64,000 nt of DNA from Micromonospora siamensis (GTDB lineage: Bacteria > Actinomycetota > Actinomycetes > Mycobacteriales > Micromonosporaceae). This document shows positions 31,499-39,969 of this stretch, piece after piece. The translations under genes were made by a program, and so were the position numbers. The notes under the pieces were generated by a model. That model was not told where the DNA came from. It ran no database searches and was given only the letters and a program-made list of their open reading frames with translations. The stretch lies in contig NZ_LT607751.1 of assembly GCF_900090305.1 (NCBI RefSeq), positions 372,001 to 436,000 of the forward strand, read 5' to 3'. Numbering within the stretch: position 1 is the first letter of the stretch; the number at the start of each line of letters is the position of its first letter.

Positions 31499-33169
31499 GT
31501 GGGACGAATCGATGACCTCGCGAACCGGTACGTGACCGACTGGGCGCCGCTGAGCCCGAGCGGCGCGACCTATGTCGGCATCTCCGGCTACGACGACCAG
31601 CTCGACGACCTGTCGCCGGAGGGGTACGCGGCCCGCGCCGACCTGACCCGGCGCACGCTGGCCGACCTGGACGTCACCGAGCCGGAGTCGGAGCGGGAGC
31701 GGACCGCCAAGGAGGCGATGCAGGAGCGCCTCGGCCTGGAGCTGGCCCGCTACGACGCCGGGGAGGTGACCAGCGAGGTCAGCGTGATCGTCAGCGGCCT
31801 GCACGAGATCCGGATGGTCTTCGACCTGATGCCGACCGGCACCGACGACGCGAAGGCCAACATCGCCGCCCGGCTCAACAAGCTGGCCGGCGCGCTGGAG
31901 GGCTACAAGACCACGCTGCGCGAGGCGGCCGACGCCGGGCAGATCAGTTCCAAGGTCCAGCTGGTCGAGGTGGCCAAGCAGTGCGACACCTGGGTCGACC
32001 CGGACGGCGACAACTTCTACCACGGGCTGGTCGAGCGGCTGGGCGCCGACGGGGCGCTCGGCGCCGAGCTGCGCCGCGGCGCGGCGGCGGCGACCGCGGC
32101 GACCGCCGAGTTCGGGCAGTTCCTGCGCACCGAGTTGGCGCCGCGCGGCCGGGACAAGCAGGCCGCCGGGCGGGAACGCTACGAGCTGGCCTCGCAGTAC
32201 TTCCTCGGTGCCAAGGTCGACCTCGACGAGACGTACGCCTGGGGGTTCGCGGAGCTGGCCCGCCTGGAGGCCGACATGCGGACGGTGGCCGCGCGGATCG
32301 TCGGCCCGGGCGCGACCGTCGACGAGGCGGTCGCCGCGCTGGACGCGGACCCGGCCCGGACCATCCAGGGCAAGGAGGCGTTCCGGGACTGGATGCAGGC
32401 GCTCGCCGACAAGGCGATCAGCGAGCTGCACGGCACCCACTTCGACATCCCGGAGCAGGTCCGGCGGATCGAGTGCTGCCTCGCCCCGACCAGCGACGGC
32501 GCGATCTACTACACCGGCCCGAGCGAGGACTTCTCCCGTCCGGGGCGGATGTGGTGGGCGGTGCCGCAGGGCATCACCGACTTCTCCACCTGGCGCGAGG
32601 TGACGACGGTCTACCACGAGGGCGTGCCGGGCCACCACCTCCAGGTGGCGCAGACGGCCGTCCGGGCCGAGCTGCTCAACCGCTGGCAGCGGCTGCTGTG
32701 CTGGGTCTCCGGGCACGGCGAGGGCTGGGCGCTCTACTCCGAGCGGCTGATGGACGAGCTGGGCTACCTGGACGACCCGGGCGACAAGCTCGGCATGCTC
32801 GACGGACAGGCGTTCCGGGCCGCCCGGGTGATCGTCGACATCGGCATGCACCTGGAGCTGGAGATCCCGAAGGACAACCCGTTCGGCTTCCACCCGGGTG
32901 AGCGGTGGACGCCGGAGCTGGGCTGGGAGTTCATGCGGGCGCACTGCCGGGTGCCGGACGAGAACCTGCGCTTCGAGCTCAACCGCTACCTGGGCTGGCC
33001 GGGACAGGCGCCGTCGTACAAGGTGGGCGAGCGGATCTGGTTGCAGGCCCGCGACGAGGCGAAGGCCCGCAAGGGCGCCGACTTCGACCTCAAGGAGTTC
33101 CACCGGCAGGCCCTCGACCTGGGCTCGCTCGGTCTGGACCCGCTGCGCCGGGCGCTCGGCCGGCTCTGA
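31499..33169 (+). CDS. DUF885 family protein (probable metallopeptidase)
   Basis: 556 residues, the usual DUF885 length. The signature VYHEGVPGHHLQVAQ (residues about 371-385) has the His and Glu of a zinc peptidase-like centre. A second conserved patch is SGHGEGWALYSERLMDELGYL. No signal peptide is present, so it is cytoplasmic. The natural substrate is not known. It starts at the GTG at 31499. A -10 TAGGGT (31486-31491) ends seven bases before it and TCGACA sits 19 bases further up, so the mRNA is probably leaderless. A strong hairpin follows the stop. Confidence 0.9.
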   Translation: MGRIDDLANRYVTDWAPLSPSGATYVGISGYDDQLDDLSPEGYAARADLTRRTLADLDVTEPESERERTAKEAMQERLGLELARYDAGEVTSEVSVIVSGLHEIRMVFDLMPTGTDDAKANIAARLNKLAGALEGYKTTLREAADAGQISSKVQLVEVAKQCDTWVDPDGDNFYHGLVERLGADGALGAELRRGAAAATAATAEFGQFLRTELAPRGRDKQAAGRERYELASQYFLGAKVDLDETYAWGFAELARLEADMRTVAARIVGPGATVDEAVAALDADPARTIQGKEAFRDWMQALADKAISELHGTHFDIPEQVRRIECCLAPTSDGAIYYTGPSEDFSRPGRMWWAVPQGITDFSTWREVTTVYHEGVPGHHLQVAQTAVRAELLNRWQRLLCWVSGHGEGWALYSERLMDELGYLDDPGDKLGMLDGQAFRAARVIVDIGMHLELEIPKDNPFGFHPGERWTPELGWEFMRAHCRVPDENLRFELNRYLGWPGQAPSYKVGERIWLQARDEAKARKGADFDLKEFHRQALDLGSLGLDPLRRALGRL

Positions 33170-33179
33170 CCCGCACGTT

Positions 33180-33211
33180 CCCCGGGGCGGCCGGTCCGGC
33201 CGGCCCCGGGG
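33180..33211. terminator. Bidirectional hairpin between DUF885 and DUF6114 genes
   Basis: CCCCGGGGCGGCCGG and its complement form a long G/C stem with a short loop between two convergent genes. Confidence 0.7.
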
Positions 33212-33217
33212 ATCCGG

Positions 33218-34756
33218 TCAGGTGAGGGCGAGGCGCAGCGCCGGCCGCGCGGTCAGCGTGTTGCTGCTGACGTACGCCAGGTCGATCACCGGGTCGGTGA
33301 AGGTGATCGGGATCGGCGAGGTGATCGGGATGCCGTCCGGGAACGGCAGGTCCGGGGTCAGTGTGATCTTGATGCCGAGCAGCCGGCCGACGAAGCGGGT
33401 GGCGTAGAAGTCCACGTCACCCTGCACGGTGAGCCGGTCGGTGGCGTACCCGGCGGTGGTGCCGGCCGGACCGCCCGCCCGCAGCAGGAAGTCGTCGGTG
33501 ACCGCGCGGCGCATGCTGAACTTCAACGCCCGCAGCTTCCCGCTCGCGGTGGGCAGCTCCACGATCCCGTCGAACCGCAGGCCGGTCATGGTGACCTTCG
33601 TGCCGGTGAGCTTCGACGGCTGCTCGGCCACCCGCGGCTGACCGGGGTCGGCCGCGATCCGGGGCAGTGGCGCCCCCGGCGCCACCCGGGCCGACCGGGG
33701 CGGCGCCGGCGTCGGGTCGGTGGTCGGACGCGGCGGCGCCGGGCAGGCCGACGGCCGACCCGCCGTGGTGGACGGTGCCGGGTCACCGACCGTGGCGGAG
33801 CCGCCCTCCGGGTCACCAGGCTTCGGGGAGCCGGTCGGCGTGCGGCTGGTCGCGCCGGGGCCGGGCGACGTCCGGGCGGTGGGGCTGCCGCTCGGCGCGG
33901 GGGTGGGTTCGGCGGGGGTGCGCCGGCCGCCGGTCAGCAGGTCGCCGATCCCGTCGAGGATGTCCCCAATCAGGTTGCCGGAGCCCCGGGTCCGGCCCGT
34001 CGAGGCCGGGGTCGGGTCGGCGGGCGACGGGGAGACCGGCGCCGGAGTCGGGCCGGCCGATGCCGGGCCGGTCGAGGTGGGCGATGGTGCGGCCGGCCGA
34101 CCGGAGAGGGTCGCGGACGCCGTCGGCGGGCAGGTCGGGGCGGCGCGTACCGGGGTGGGGCCCTGAACGGTGAGCAGCCCGGCCAGGGTGAGCCCGATCG
34201 CGGTGAACCCGAGGGCGCGGTGGCGGACCCCCGGCGGCCCAGGCGGCGGACCCTCGTCCCGGGCGGGCAGCAACTCGTCGACCAGCGTCCGGTCGTCCGC
34301 TGCCGGGCGGGGAGCGGGCACCGCCTCCGGCCCGGCGAACTCGTCACGCCCGGCGGGGGCCGGCTGGGCGGCCGGGGTCCAGGCGAAGGCGAGCGCGCTG
34401 CCGACCATGCCGAGCAGCATGCCGAGGAAGAACCCACCCAGATTGAGGCCCTTGAGCGAGTAGACGGCGGTGACCGCCGCGATGATCGCGTAGAACAGCC
34501 GCTGGGACGGGCTGAACCAGATCAGCAGGCCGCAGGTCACCAGCCCGACCGGAATGATCCAGGAGAGGAAGCCGGTCGGCCCGACGGCGAGGCTGAGCCC
34601 GGCCAGGGTGAGCTTGCCGCTCACGAAGAGCTCGACGCCGGCCAGCACGGTGAGCAGACCGCCCCAGAACGGCCGGCTGCGTCGCCAGCGCCGGAAGCGG
34701 CCCCACGCCCCGGTGGTACGCCCCGGGCGGGCGTGCTGCGGATCCACGGGTGTCAC
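33218..34756 (-). CDS. DUF6114 family membrane protein
   Basis: 512 residues. Four hydrophobic segments lie in the first 130 residues (WGGLLTVLAGVELFVSGKLTL; GFLSWIIPVGLVTCGLLIWF; LFYAIIAAVTAVYSLKGL; GGFFLGMLLGMVGSALAFAW), as in DUF6114. A later helix (TAIGLTLAGLLTV, about 185) is followed by a Pro/Thr/Ser-rich, probably extracellular stretch of about 200 residues. The C-terminal 120-residue domain (TGTKVTMTGLRFDGIVELPTA...) is similar in style to DUF6230. The GTG at 34756 has AGGAGG seven bases upstream. It follows the DUF6230 gene by 122 bases and is almost certainly in the same operon. Function unknown. Confidence 0.85.
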   Translation of the reverse strand: MTPVDPQHARPGRTTGAWGRFRRWRRSRPFWGGLLTVLAGVELFVSGKLTLAGLSLAVGPTGFLSWIIPVGLVTCGLLIWFSPSQRLFYAIIAAVTAVYSLKGLNLGGFFLGMLLGMVGSALAFAWTPAAQPAPAGRDEFAGPEAVPAPRPAADDRTLVDELLPARDEGPPPGPPGVRHRALGFTAIGLTLAGLLTVQGPTPVRAAPTCPPTASATLSGRPAAPSPTSTGPASAGPTPAPVSPSPADPTPASTGRTRGSGNLIGDILDGIGDLLTGGRRTPAEPTPAPSGSPTARTSPGPGATSRTPTGSPKPGDPEGGSATVGDPAPSTTAGRPSACPAPPRPTTDPTPAPPRSARVAPGAPLPRIAADPGQPRVAEQPSKLTGTKVTMTGLRFDGIVELPTASGKLRALKFSMRRAVTDDFLLRAGGPAGTTAGYATDRLTVQGDVDFYATRFVGRLLGIKITLTPDLPFPDGIPITSPIPITFTDPVIDLAYVSSNTLTARPALRLALT

Positions 34757-34878
34757 GGCGTGACCTCCTGGCGGTGCGGTTCGCGGGTGGGCAGGGGGAC
34801 CGACGGCTCGCGGCTGGCCGGTCGCCAGGGTGGGGTGGTCCCCGGCGACCGGCGCAGGCCGCGAGCCGGCCGGTCAGC

Positions 34879-35487
34879 TCAGAAGCACTCCTTGCCCTTG
34901 GCGTCGTCGAACGCGTGCACGGCCAGCTTCAGCCCCTTGAGGTTGAAGGTGCCGGCGGTGGTGTAGCGGGCGACCTGGCGCAGCTTGGTGATGTTCACCT
35001 TCTGGGCGTCCTGGCCGAAGGAACCGGCGAGGGCGTTCGGGTTGAGGTCGCTGGCGTCGCGACCGATGTTGATCCGGGTGAAGGTGGCGTCGCCCTCGAG
35101 CGAGTCCATCGCGATCAGCAGCCCGTCGGCGCTGGCCGGCTCGTTGCCGCCGCCGGCCTCGATCCGGAGCACCACCGGCAGGCCGGGCAGGCTGGCGTCG
35201 ACCGACTGGCACATCTTGGTCAGGTCGGCGTGGCCGATCTCGGAGAGGGCGACGGGGTGGATCTTGCCGTCCTTCTCCTTCACCACGCCGCCGTACTGCT
35301 TGAAGCCCTGCCCGTCGAGCTCCTGGGCGGAGATCTTGAACTGCTTGCCGGAGACGGTGATGTCGGCGGCGATCGCTCCGTTGGCGATCCCGAAGAGGAT
35401 GGCCCCGGCGACGGCGGTCGCGGGCACCATCATGGCGGCGAAGCGCCACCAGCGGGTACGTCCGAAGTTCTCGATCCGGTTCTGCAC
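34879..35487 (-). CDS. DUF6230 family exported protein
   Basis: 202 residues. A single N-terminal membrane segment (WWRFAAMMVPATAVAGAILFGIANGAIA, residues about 12-40) acts as anchor or signal. The outside domain begins DITVSGKQFKISAQELDGQGF and contains two cysteines (near 105 and 201). DUF6230 genes are regularly paired with DUF6114 in actinomycetes, as here. Such proteins are sometimes labelled cholesterol esterase without support. The GTG at 35487 has AGGAGG six bases upstream. A strict inverted repeat 84 bases upstream of the start probably controls the pair. Confidence 0.87.
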   Translation of the reverse strand: MQNRIENFGRTRWWRFAAMMVPATAVAGAILFGIANGAIAADITVSGKQFKISAQELDGQGFKQYGGVVKEKDGKIHPVALSEIGHADLTKMCQSVDASLPGLPVVLRIEAGGGNEPASADGLLIAMDSLEGDATFTRINIGRDASDLNPNALAGSFGQDAQKVNITKLRQVARYTTAGTFNLKGLKLAVHAFDDAKGKECF

Positions 35488-35570
35488 GGGATTCCTCCTC
35501 GGTGCGTTCGGGGTGGTGGTGGCCCGTGTCCGCCGGTGCGGGGGTGGCCCCGTGCCGGGCCGGCTCTTCT

Positions 35571-35586
35571 GTTACCGACGGGTAAC
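35571..35586. promoter_or_regulatory. TetR-style operator upstream of DUF6230-DUF6114
   Basis: GTTACC-GACG-GGTAAC is a perfect 6-4-6 inverted repeat in the leader of the DUF6230 gene. Length and spacing fit a TetR/AcrR-type dimer. No TetR gene is present in the window. Confidence 0.6.
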
Positions 35587-35755
35587 GAACTGCGGATGAT
35601 GGTGCACCCGGTGCGGCGCGGGTCACAAGAGGCCGGCCACCGCGATCCGTGGCGGCCGGACGCGGGACCCGTCGGGCGCTCACTCTGCGTCCACCGTGGC
35701 CGGCGGGCGGATCGCCGTCAACCGACTCCAAACCGGACCAAAGGACCGCGTCTCG

Positions 35756-35798
35756 TTGACTGCGGGTTCCAAACCATCGATATATTACGATCACGTAA
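35756..35798. promoter_or_regulatory. A/T-rich promoter-like block with a second operator-like dyad
   Basis: In a very G/C-rich region this block holds TTGACT, a TATATT box 19 bases later (plus strand), and the 5-4-5 dyad TTACG-ATCA-CGTAA (35785-35798), which resembles the operator at 35571. No plus-strand gene follows before the convergent DUF3068 end, so it may drive a small RNA or act as a distal site for the DUF6230 operon. The rest of 35488-35877 shows no gene. Confidence 0.45.
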
Positions 35799-35825
35799 CG
35801 ACTACCGGGCGTTCCCGAAAAGACA

Positions 35826-35860
35826 CCGAGGGGCGGGCCGGAGTCCGGCCCGCCCCTCGG
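35826..35860 (-). terminator. Terminator of the DUF3068 gene
   Basis: CCGAGGGGCGGGCCGG and its exact complement form a 16-base stem with a 3-base loop, 17 bases after the DUF3068 stop. On the minus strand it is followed by a short T-rich run (TCTTTT). Confidence 0.85.
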
Positions 35861-35877
35861 CGGATGGTGCGGATGGA

Positions 35878-37092
35878 TCAGTGCTTCTCGGACTCGTCCG
35901 CCCCCGCGCGCTGCACCGGCACCGTGGCCTCGTCGTCGGACTTCCAGTTCGTCGACGCCGGCGGGATCTCGTCGGAGAGCGGGCCGCCCGCACGCTCGGT
36001 CGGCCGCTCCTCGGTCACCGGCTCGTCGCGCACCGGTTCCTGGTCCACCCGGGTCGAAGCCGGGTCGGCTGCGGCCGGCCCGGTGACCGGTGCGTCAGCA
36101 CGGTGCCGGGCGGCCCCACCGTTCGGCCGCGTCACCAGCCACACACCAGCGACGAGGGCGATGAGGCCCAGCACGCCGGCGACGATCGGGCCCCAGAGGC
36201 TGATCAGGCCGATCTTGAAGCGGTTGTCCTTGACCGTCTCGGCGCTCCGGCTGACCGTCTCGTCGGTGTAGTTGAAGTCTGCGTCCAACAGAACGGTGGG
36301 AGTGCCGGTGTCCGGACGCAACTCCTTGCGCTGCTGCTCCCGCACGTTCACGTAGGAGCCGGTCACCGGGTCGACCCAGAGCGTCCGGGTGTTGCTGTAG
36401 AAGACCTGGCCGCTGGTGGCGCCCGGAGCAAACCTGCCAAGCAACGCCTGGAGGCTGTTCTCCGAGGTGGCCAGCACCTCGTCCTCGATCCGCTGCTCGA
36501 AGCGATACGTCTCGACGCCCTTGATGGTCTCGGTGCCGACGAACTTCGCCGGGAGAGCCTTCTTCAGGTCACGGTCGAACACCTGGTAGTCGCGCTTCCC
36601 GGTGCCGAACGGGAACTTGTAGATCTGGCCGGAGTAGGTCACGTTGCCGACCGGGGTCTCCTTCGCCCCCGTCTCGTTGAGCCACTGCTCCTTCCACGGG
36701 GCGGCAGCGCCGGAGATCCGGTAGAGGGCCAGCTCGGTGCTGTACTGGCTGATCACCTCCTCGTTGTCGGCACGCTCGACCGTCTGGAAGACGTCCCAGA
36801 TCACCGCATCGCCCTTGAGTTCCTTCGGCAGCCGGTCCTTCGTGTCGTCCGGCTTCGGAATCACCTCGACGTTGGACAGCAGGGTGGCCTGCGGGACCTC
36901 GATGCTCACCGACTCCCCGACCCTGGTGATCTTCAGGAACCGGGCGTCCTTCGCCTCCGCGACGGACTTCGTCGGTTCAAGGTCATAGGGCAGCTTGGTC
37001 ACGGCCGGGGCCACGTAGAACGGCAGCCCAGCCGCGAAGACCAGCAACAAGACGCCCAGCCCGAACAACGCGGCGCCCACGCGAAGCTTCAC
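35878..37092 (-). CDS. DUF3068 (PorA-like) membrane protein
   Basis: 404 residues. An N-terminal helix (LRVGAALFGLGVLLLVFAAGLPFYVAPAV, residues 3-30), a large extracytoplasmic beta-rich domain (SNVEVIPKPDDTKDRLP; DVFQTVERADNEEVISQYSTELALYRISG; YSGQIYKFPFGTGKRDYQVFD), a second helix (WGPIVAGVLGLIALVAGVWLV, about 315-335) and an acidic cytoplasmic tail form the DUF3068 pattern. From memory it corresponds to M. tuberculosis Rv0227c, which sits beside an acyltransferase as here. The GTG start has AGGAGG four bases upstream. It is divergent from the acyltransferase gene by 58 bases, so the two probably share a regulatory region. Function unproven. Confidence 0.87.
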   Translation of the reverse strand: MKLRVGAALFGLGVLLLVFAAGLPFYVAPAVTKLPYDLEPTKSVAEAKDARFLKITRVGESVSIEVPQATLLSNVEVIPKPDDTKDRLPKELKGDAVIWDVFQTVERADNEEVISQYSTELALYRISGAAAPWKEQWLNETGAKETPVGNVTYSGQIYKFPFGTGKRDYQVFDRDLKKALPAKFVGTETIKGVETYRFEQRIEDEVLATSENSLQALLGRFAPGATSGQVFYSNTRTLWVDPVTGSYVNVREQQRKELRPDTGTPTVLLDADFNYTDETVSRSAETVKDNRFKIGLISLWGPIVAGVLGLIALVAGVWLVTRPNGGAARHRADAPVTGPAAADPASTRVDQEPVRDEPVTEERPTERAGGPLSDEIPPASTNWKSDDEATVPVQRAGADESEKH

Positions 37093-37150
37093 TCATCCTC
37101 CTGTAACCTGCCGCCCTACGACCTGTTGTCCGGGGCACCCGATCCTTAAC

Positions 37151-38464
37151 ATGGCGGGAGGTTACTCTCCGGTTACCCGCAAAAGCGACCCCCTGGATGT
37201 CCAGATGTCCACAGCCGCGACGCCAATAGCGTCGGAGCCTTCGGCCACCGTCCGGCTTCCCGCCCTCGACGCCCTGCGTGCGATCGGTGCCGTGGCGGTC
37301 GTCGGCCACCACGTCGGATTCCACACCGGCGTCACCATGAACACGCCGTGGGGCGGCTGGCTGGCGCGGCTGGACGTCGGCGTCGCCATCTTCTTCGTGC
37401 TCTCGGGCTTCCTGTTGTTTCGCCCTTGGGCGCTCAACGCCGCGACCGGCCGGCCCCGGCCACGGGCCGGTCGGTACCTCTGGCGGCGCGCTCTGCGGAT
37501 CTTGCCGGCCTACTGGCTGGCGGTGGTGGTCTGTCTGACCGTCCTGCCGCAGAACCGGCCGGCGTCCGGCGGCGACTGGATCCGGCACCTCACCTTCACC
37601 CAGATCTACGGGGCCTCCCAACTGCGCCACGGGCTGAGCCAGACCTGGAGTCTCGCCACCGAGGTCGCCTTCTACCTGGTCCTGCCGCTGGTCGCCGTGC
37701 TCGCCACAGGCCGCACCTGGCGTCCCGTCCGCACCGTGGTGATCGCCGGCGCGGGCGTTCTGCTGACGGCAGGGTGGCTCACCCTTATGTCGTTCGGTTG
37801 GCTCGACGCCAGCCTGCACACCATGTGGCTTCCGTCGTACGCGGGCTGGTTCGGCGCGGGCATGGCCCTGGCGGCGGCCCACGTCGCGCTACGGACCGGA
37901 ACCGCGCCACCCGCCTTCCGCGTGCTGGACGATCTCGCCTCGGCGCCGCTCGCCTGCGGCGCCGCGGCCGTCGGCCTGCTGGCGATCGCCACCACGCCCG
38001 TCGCCGGCCCCCGCGACCTCGCCGAACCGACCGCCGTCGAGTTCGCGGTCAAGCTCACCCTCTACCTCGGAATCGGAGCGCTGATCCTGATTCCGGTGGC
38101 GTTCGGGGCCCAGAACCGCGTGAAGGAAGCCCTCGGCAGCACCTCGGCGCGGTGGCTCGGTGCGGTCTCCTACGGCTTGTTCCTGTGGCACCCGCTGGTC
38201 CTGGAACTCATCTACCTGGTCGACGACCGGCCACTGTTCACCGGGGGCTTCGTCAGCACCTTCACCCTCACCCTGGTCTTCGCACTGATCTACGCCGCAG
38301 TCAGTTACTACTGCGTCGAGCGGCCCGTCCAGTTGCTCGGCTCACGGCGGGTCAGGGCCACCCAGGCGTCCGGGGCACCCGTCCTCGACGCGGCGGCGGC
38401 CTCGCCCGGCGCACCTCCGCCCACCATCGGCACCGGCAGTGCGGCACCGACGGTCGGTACGTGA
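37151..38464 (+). CDS. Acyltransferase_3 family membrane protein
   Basis: 437 residues. It has the family N-terminus LPALDALRAIGAVAVVGHHVGFH (catalytic His in GHH near residue 54), DVGVAIFFVLSGFLLFRPW, then RPRAGRYLWRRALRILPAYWLAVV with the arginines that bind acyl donor. About ten helices span to residue 395, and a Pro/Ala-rich cytoplasmic tail ends it. Such enzymes O-acylate envelope sugars. From memory it resembles M. tuberculosis Rv0228, the neighbour of the DUF3068 gene Rv0227c. The start is uncertain: ATG 37151 or ATG 37205 (MSTAATP). Confidence 0.88.
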   Translation: MAGGYSPVTRKSDPLDVQMSTAATPIASEPSATVRLPALDALRAIGAVAVVGHHVGFHTGVTMNTPWGGWLARLDVGVAIFFVLSGFLLFRPWALNAATGRPRPRAGRYLWRRALRILPAYWLAVVVCLTVLPQNRPASGGDWIRHLTFTQIYGASQLRHGLSQTWSLATEVAFYLVLPLVAVLATGRTWRPVRTVVIAGAGVLLTAGWLTLMSFGWLDASLHTMWLPSYAGWFGAGMALAAAHVALRTGTAPPAFRVLDDLASAPLACGAAAVGLLAIATTPVAGPRDLAEPTAVEFAVKLTLYLGIGALILIPVAFGAQNRVKEALGSTSARWLGAVSYGLFLWHPLVLELIYLVDDRPLFTGGFVSTFTLTLVFALIYAAVSYYCVERPVQLLGSRRVRATQASGAPVLDAAAASPGAPPPTIGTGSAAPTVGT

Positions 38465-38558
38465 CGCTGGACAGCGCTGGCCCATCGGGGCATTGCCGGC
38501 CCCACTCCCAACCCCTAATGTGACGCCCGTCGCTAAATTACCTGGGAGTAGGTTTCGC

Positions 38559-39755
38559 GTGGAGCGTTGCGTCGGCATGCCGGGACACGTGCTGTTCCTC
38601 AACTGGCGGGACACCCGCAACCCGGAGGGTGGCGGATCCGAGGTGTACGTGGAACGGATCGCCGCCGAGTTGGTGGCGCGCGGTTTCCACGCCACCCTGT
38701 TCTGTGCCGCCCACAGCCAGGCTCCCGCCGACGAGGTCAACGAGGCGGGCGTGCGGCTGGTGCGACGCGGCGGCCGACACACCGTCTACCTCTGGGCGGC
38801 GCTCTGCTACCTGGCCGGTGCACTGGGCGTGGGCCCGCTGGCGGCCCGGCGCGGTGGTCGACCGGACATCCTGGTCGACGTCTGCAACGGGTTGCCGTTC
38901 CTCGCCCCGCTGTGGGCTCGGCGGCCCGTGGTCAAGCTGATCCACCACGTGCACCGCGAACAGTGGCCGGTGGTCCTTCCCCAGTGGGCCGCCAGGTTCG
39001 GCTGGTGGGTCGAGTCGTCGTTCGCCGTACGCGTCTACCGCCGGTGCCGCTACGTCACCGTCTCCGAGGCGACGCGACGGGAACTCGCCACCCTCGGCGT
39101 ACCGCCGGAGCAGGTCGCGGTCGTGCACAACGGCACCCCGGAGCTGCCGCGCACCGACGCCGAGCGGGCCCCGTTCCCGCTGCTCGTCACGCTTGGCCGG
39201 CTCGTGCCGCACAAGCGGGTGGAGGTGGCGCTGCGGGCCGTCGCGGCCCTCGCCGACGATCTCCCCCAGCTTCGGCTGGTCGTGGCCGGCCAAGGCTGGT
39301 GGGAGTCGGAACTGCGCGAGATGGCCGCGGACCTGGACATCACCGAGCGGGTGGACTTCCGGGGCTTCGTGACGGAGGAGGAGAAGGCCGCCCTGCTCGC
39401 CTCGGCCTGGGTAGCGCTGACCCCGTCGCTCAAGGAGGGATGGGGCCTGACGATCGTGGAGGCAGGATCAGCGGGTACGCCCACGGTGGCGTTCCGGGAA
39501 GCGGGCGGCGTCGCCGAAGCGGTCGTCGACGGGCGTACCGGCCTGCTGGCCGATGACATCGACGACTACCTGGCGAAGGTGCGCACGCTGTTGCACGAGG
39601 ACGAGGTGCGGCGGAGGATGGGCGCGGAGGCCCGGGAACACGCCGAGAGCTTCACGTGGCAGGCCGCGGGTGGACGTTTCGCGGCCCTGCTGGAGGGTGC
39701 GGAATCGCCCCGCCCGGTGCAGCGGCGGGGCGAGCCGTCCTACCTGGTGCCGTAG
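38559..39755 (+). CDS. Glycosyltransferase family 4 protein
   Basis: 398 residues from the GTG at 38559 (GGGAG ten bases upstream; ATG at 38577 is the alternative). It has a GT-B fold: the N-terminal domain begins HVLFLNWRDTRNPEGGGSEVYVERIAAEL (the GGxE-type acceptor loop). The donor domain has VHNGTPELP, LLVTLGRLVPHKRVEVALRA, VAGQGWWESEL, and the EX7E motif SLKEGWGLTIVEAGSAGTP with both glutamates. It uses a nucleotide sugar in the cytoplasm. From memory, M. tuberculosis Rv0225 holds the equivalent place next to the Rv0226c-Rv0228 genes. It overlaps the end of the convergent small secreted gene by 16 bases. Confidence 0.9.
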   Translation: MERCVGMPGHVLFLNWRDTRNPEGGGSEVYVERIAAELVARGFHATLFCAAHSQAPADEVNEAGVRLVRRGGRHTVYLWAALCYLAGALGVGPLAARRGGRPDILVDVCNGLPFLAPLWARRPVVKLIHHVHREQWPVVLPQWAARFGWWVESSFAVRVYRRCRYVTVSEATRRELATLGVPPEQVAVVHNGTPELPRTDAERAPFPLLVTLGRLVPHKRVEVALRAVAALADDLPQLRLVVAGQGWWESELREMAADLDITERVDFRGFVTEEEKAALLASAWVALTPSLKEGWGLTIVEAGSAGTPTVAFREAGGVAEAVVDGRTGLLADDIDDYLAKVRTLLHEDEVRRRMGAEAREHAESFTWQAAGGRFAALLEGAESPRPVQRRGEPSYLVP

Positions 39756-39934
39756 TCCACGGGAGCCCAGGGGTCCGGCTTTCCGGCCTGCTTGGCCGCT
39801 TCCGACGCCATCCTGGCCTCGCGGGCGGCCTCGGCATCGGTGGCGGTGGCCGCCGCCGAGATCCCGCCGAGGGCCAGGATCCCCAGTACCGCCGCCACCA
39901 GGCCCGACGCGACCAGGGTCAGACTTCTACGCAT
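39740..39934 (-). CDS. DUF2613-like small exported protein
   Basis: 64 residues: MRRSLTLVASGLVAAVLGIL followed by ALGGISAAATATDAEAAREARM and a short tail (KQAGKPDPWAPVDYGTR). It has one membrane or signal segment, then an Ala/Glu/Arg helix. The ATG has GGAGG six bases upstream, a strong site for so small a gene. Position and layout match the small secreted protein found next to aftD in mycobacteria (Rv0236A, DUF2613); the assignment is by size, helix and context, not by strict motif. The longer frame upstream of it is a shadow of the next gene. Confidence 0.75.
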   Translation of the reverse strand: MRRSLTLVASGLVAAVLGILALGGISAAATATDAEAAREARMASEAAKQAGKPDPWAPVDYGTR

Positions 39935-39969
39935 GCCAATCCTCCAATGGTGGGACGTGCGAGCGGACG

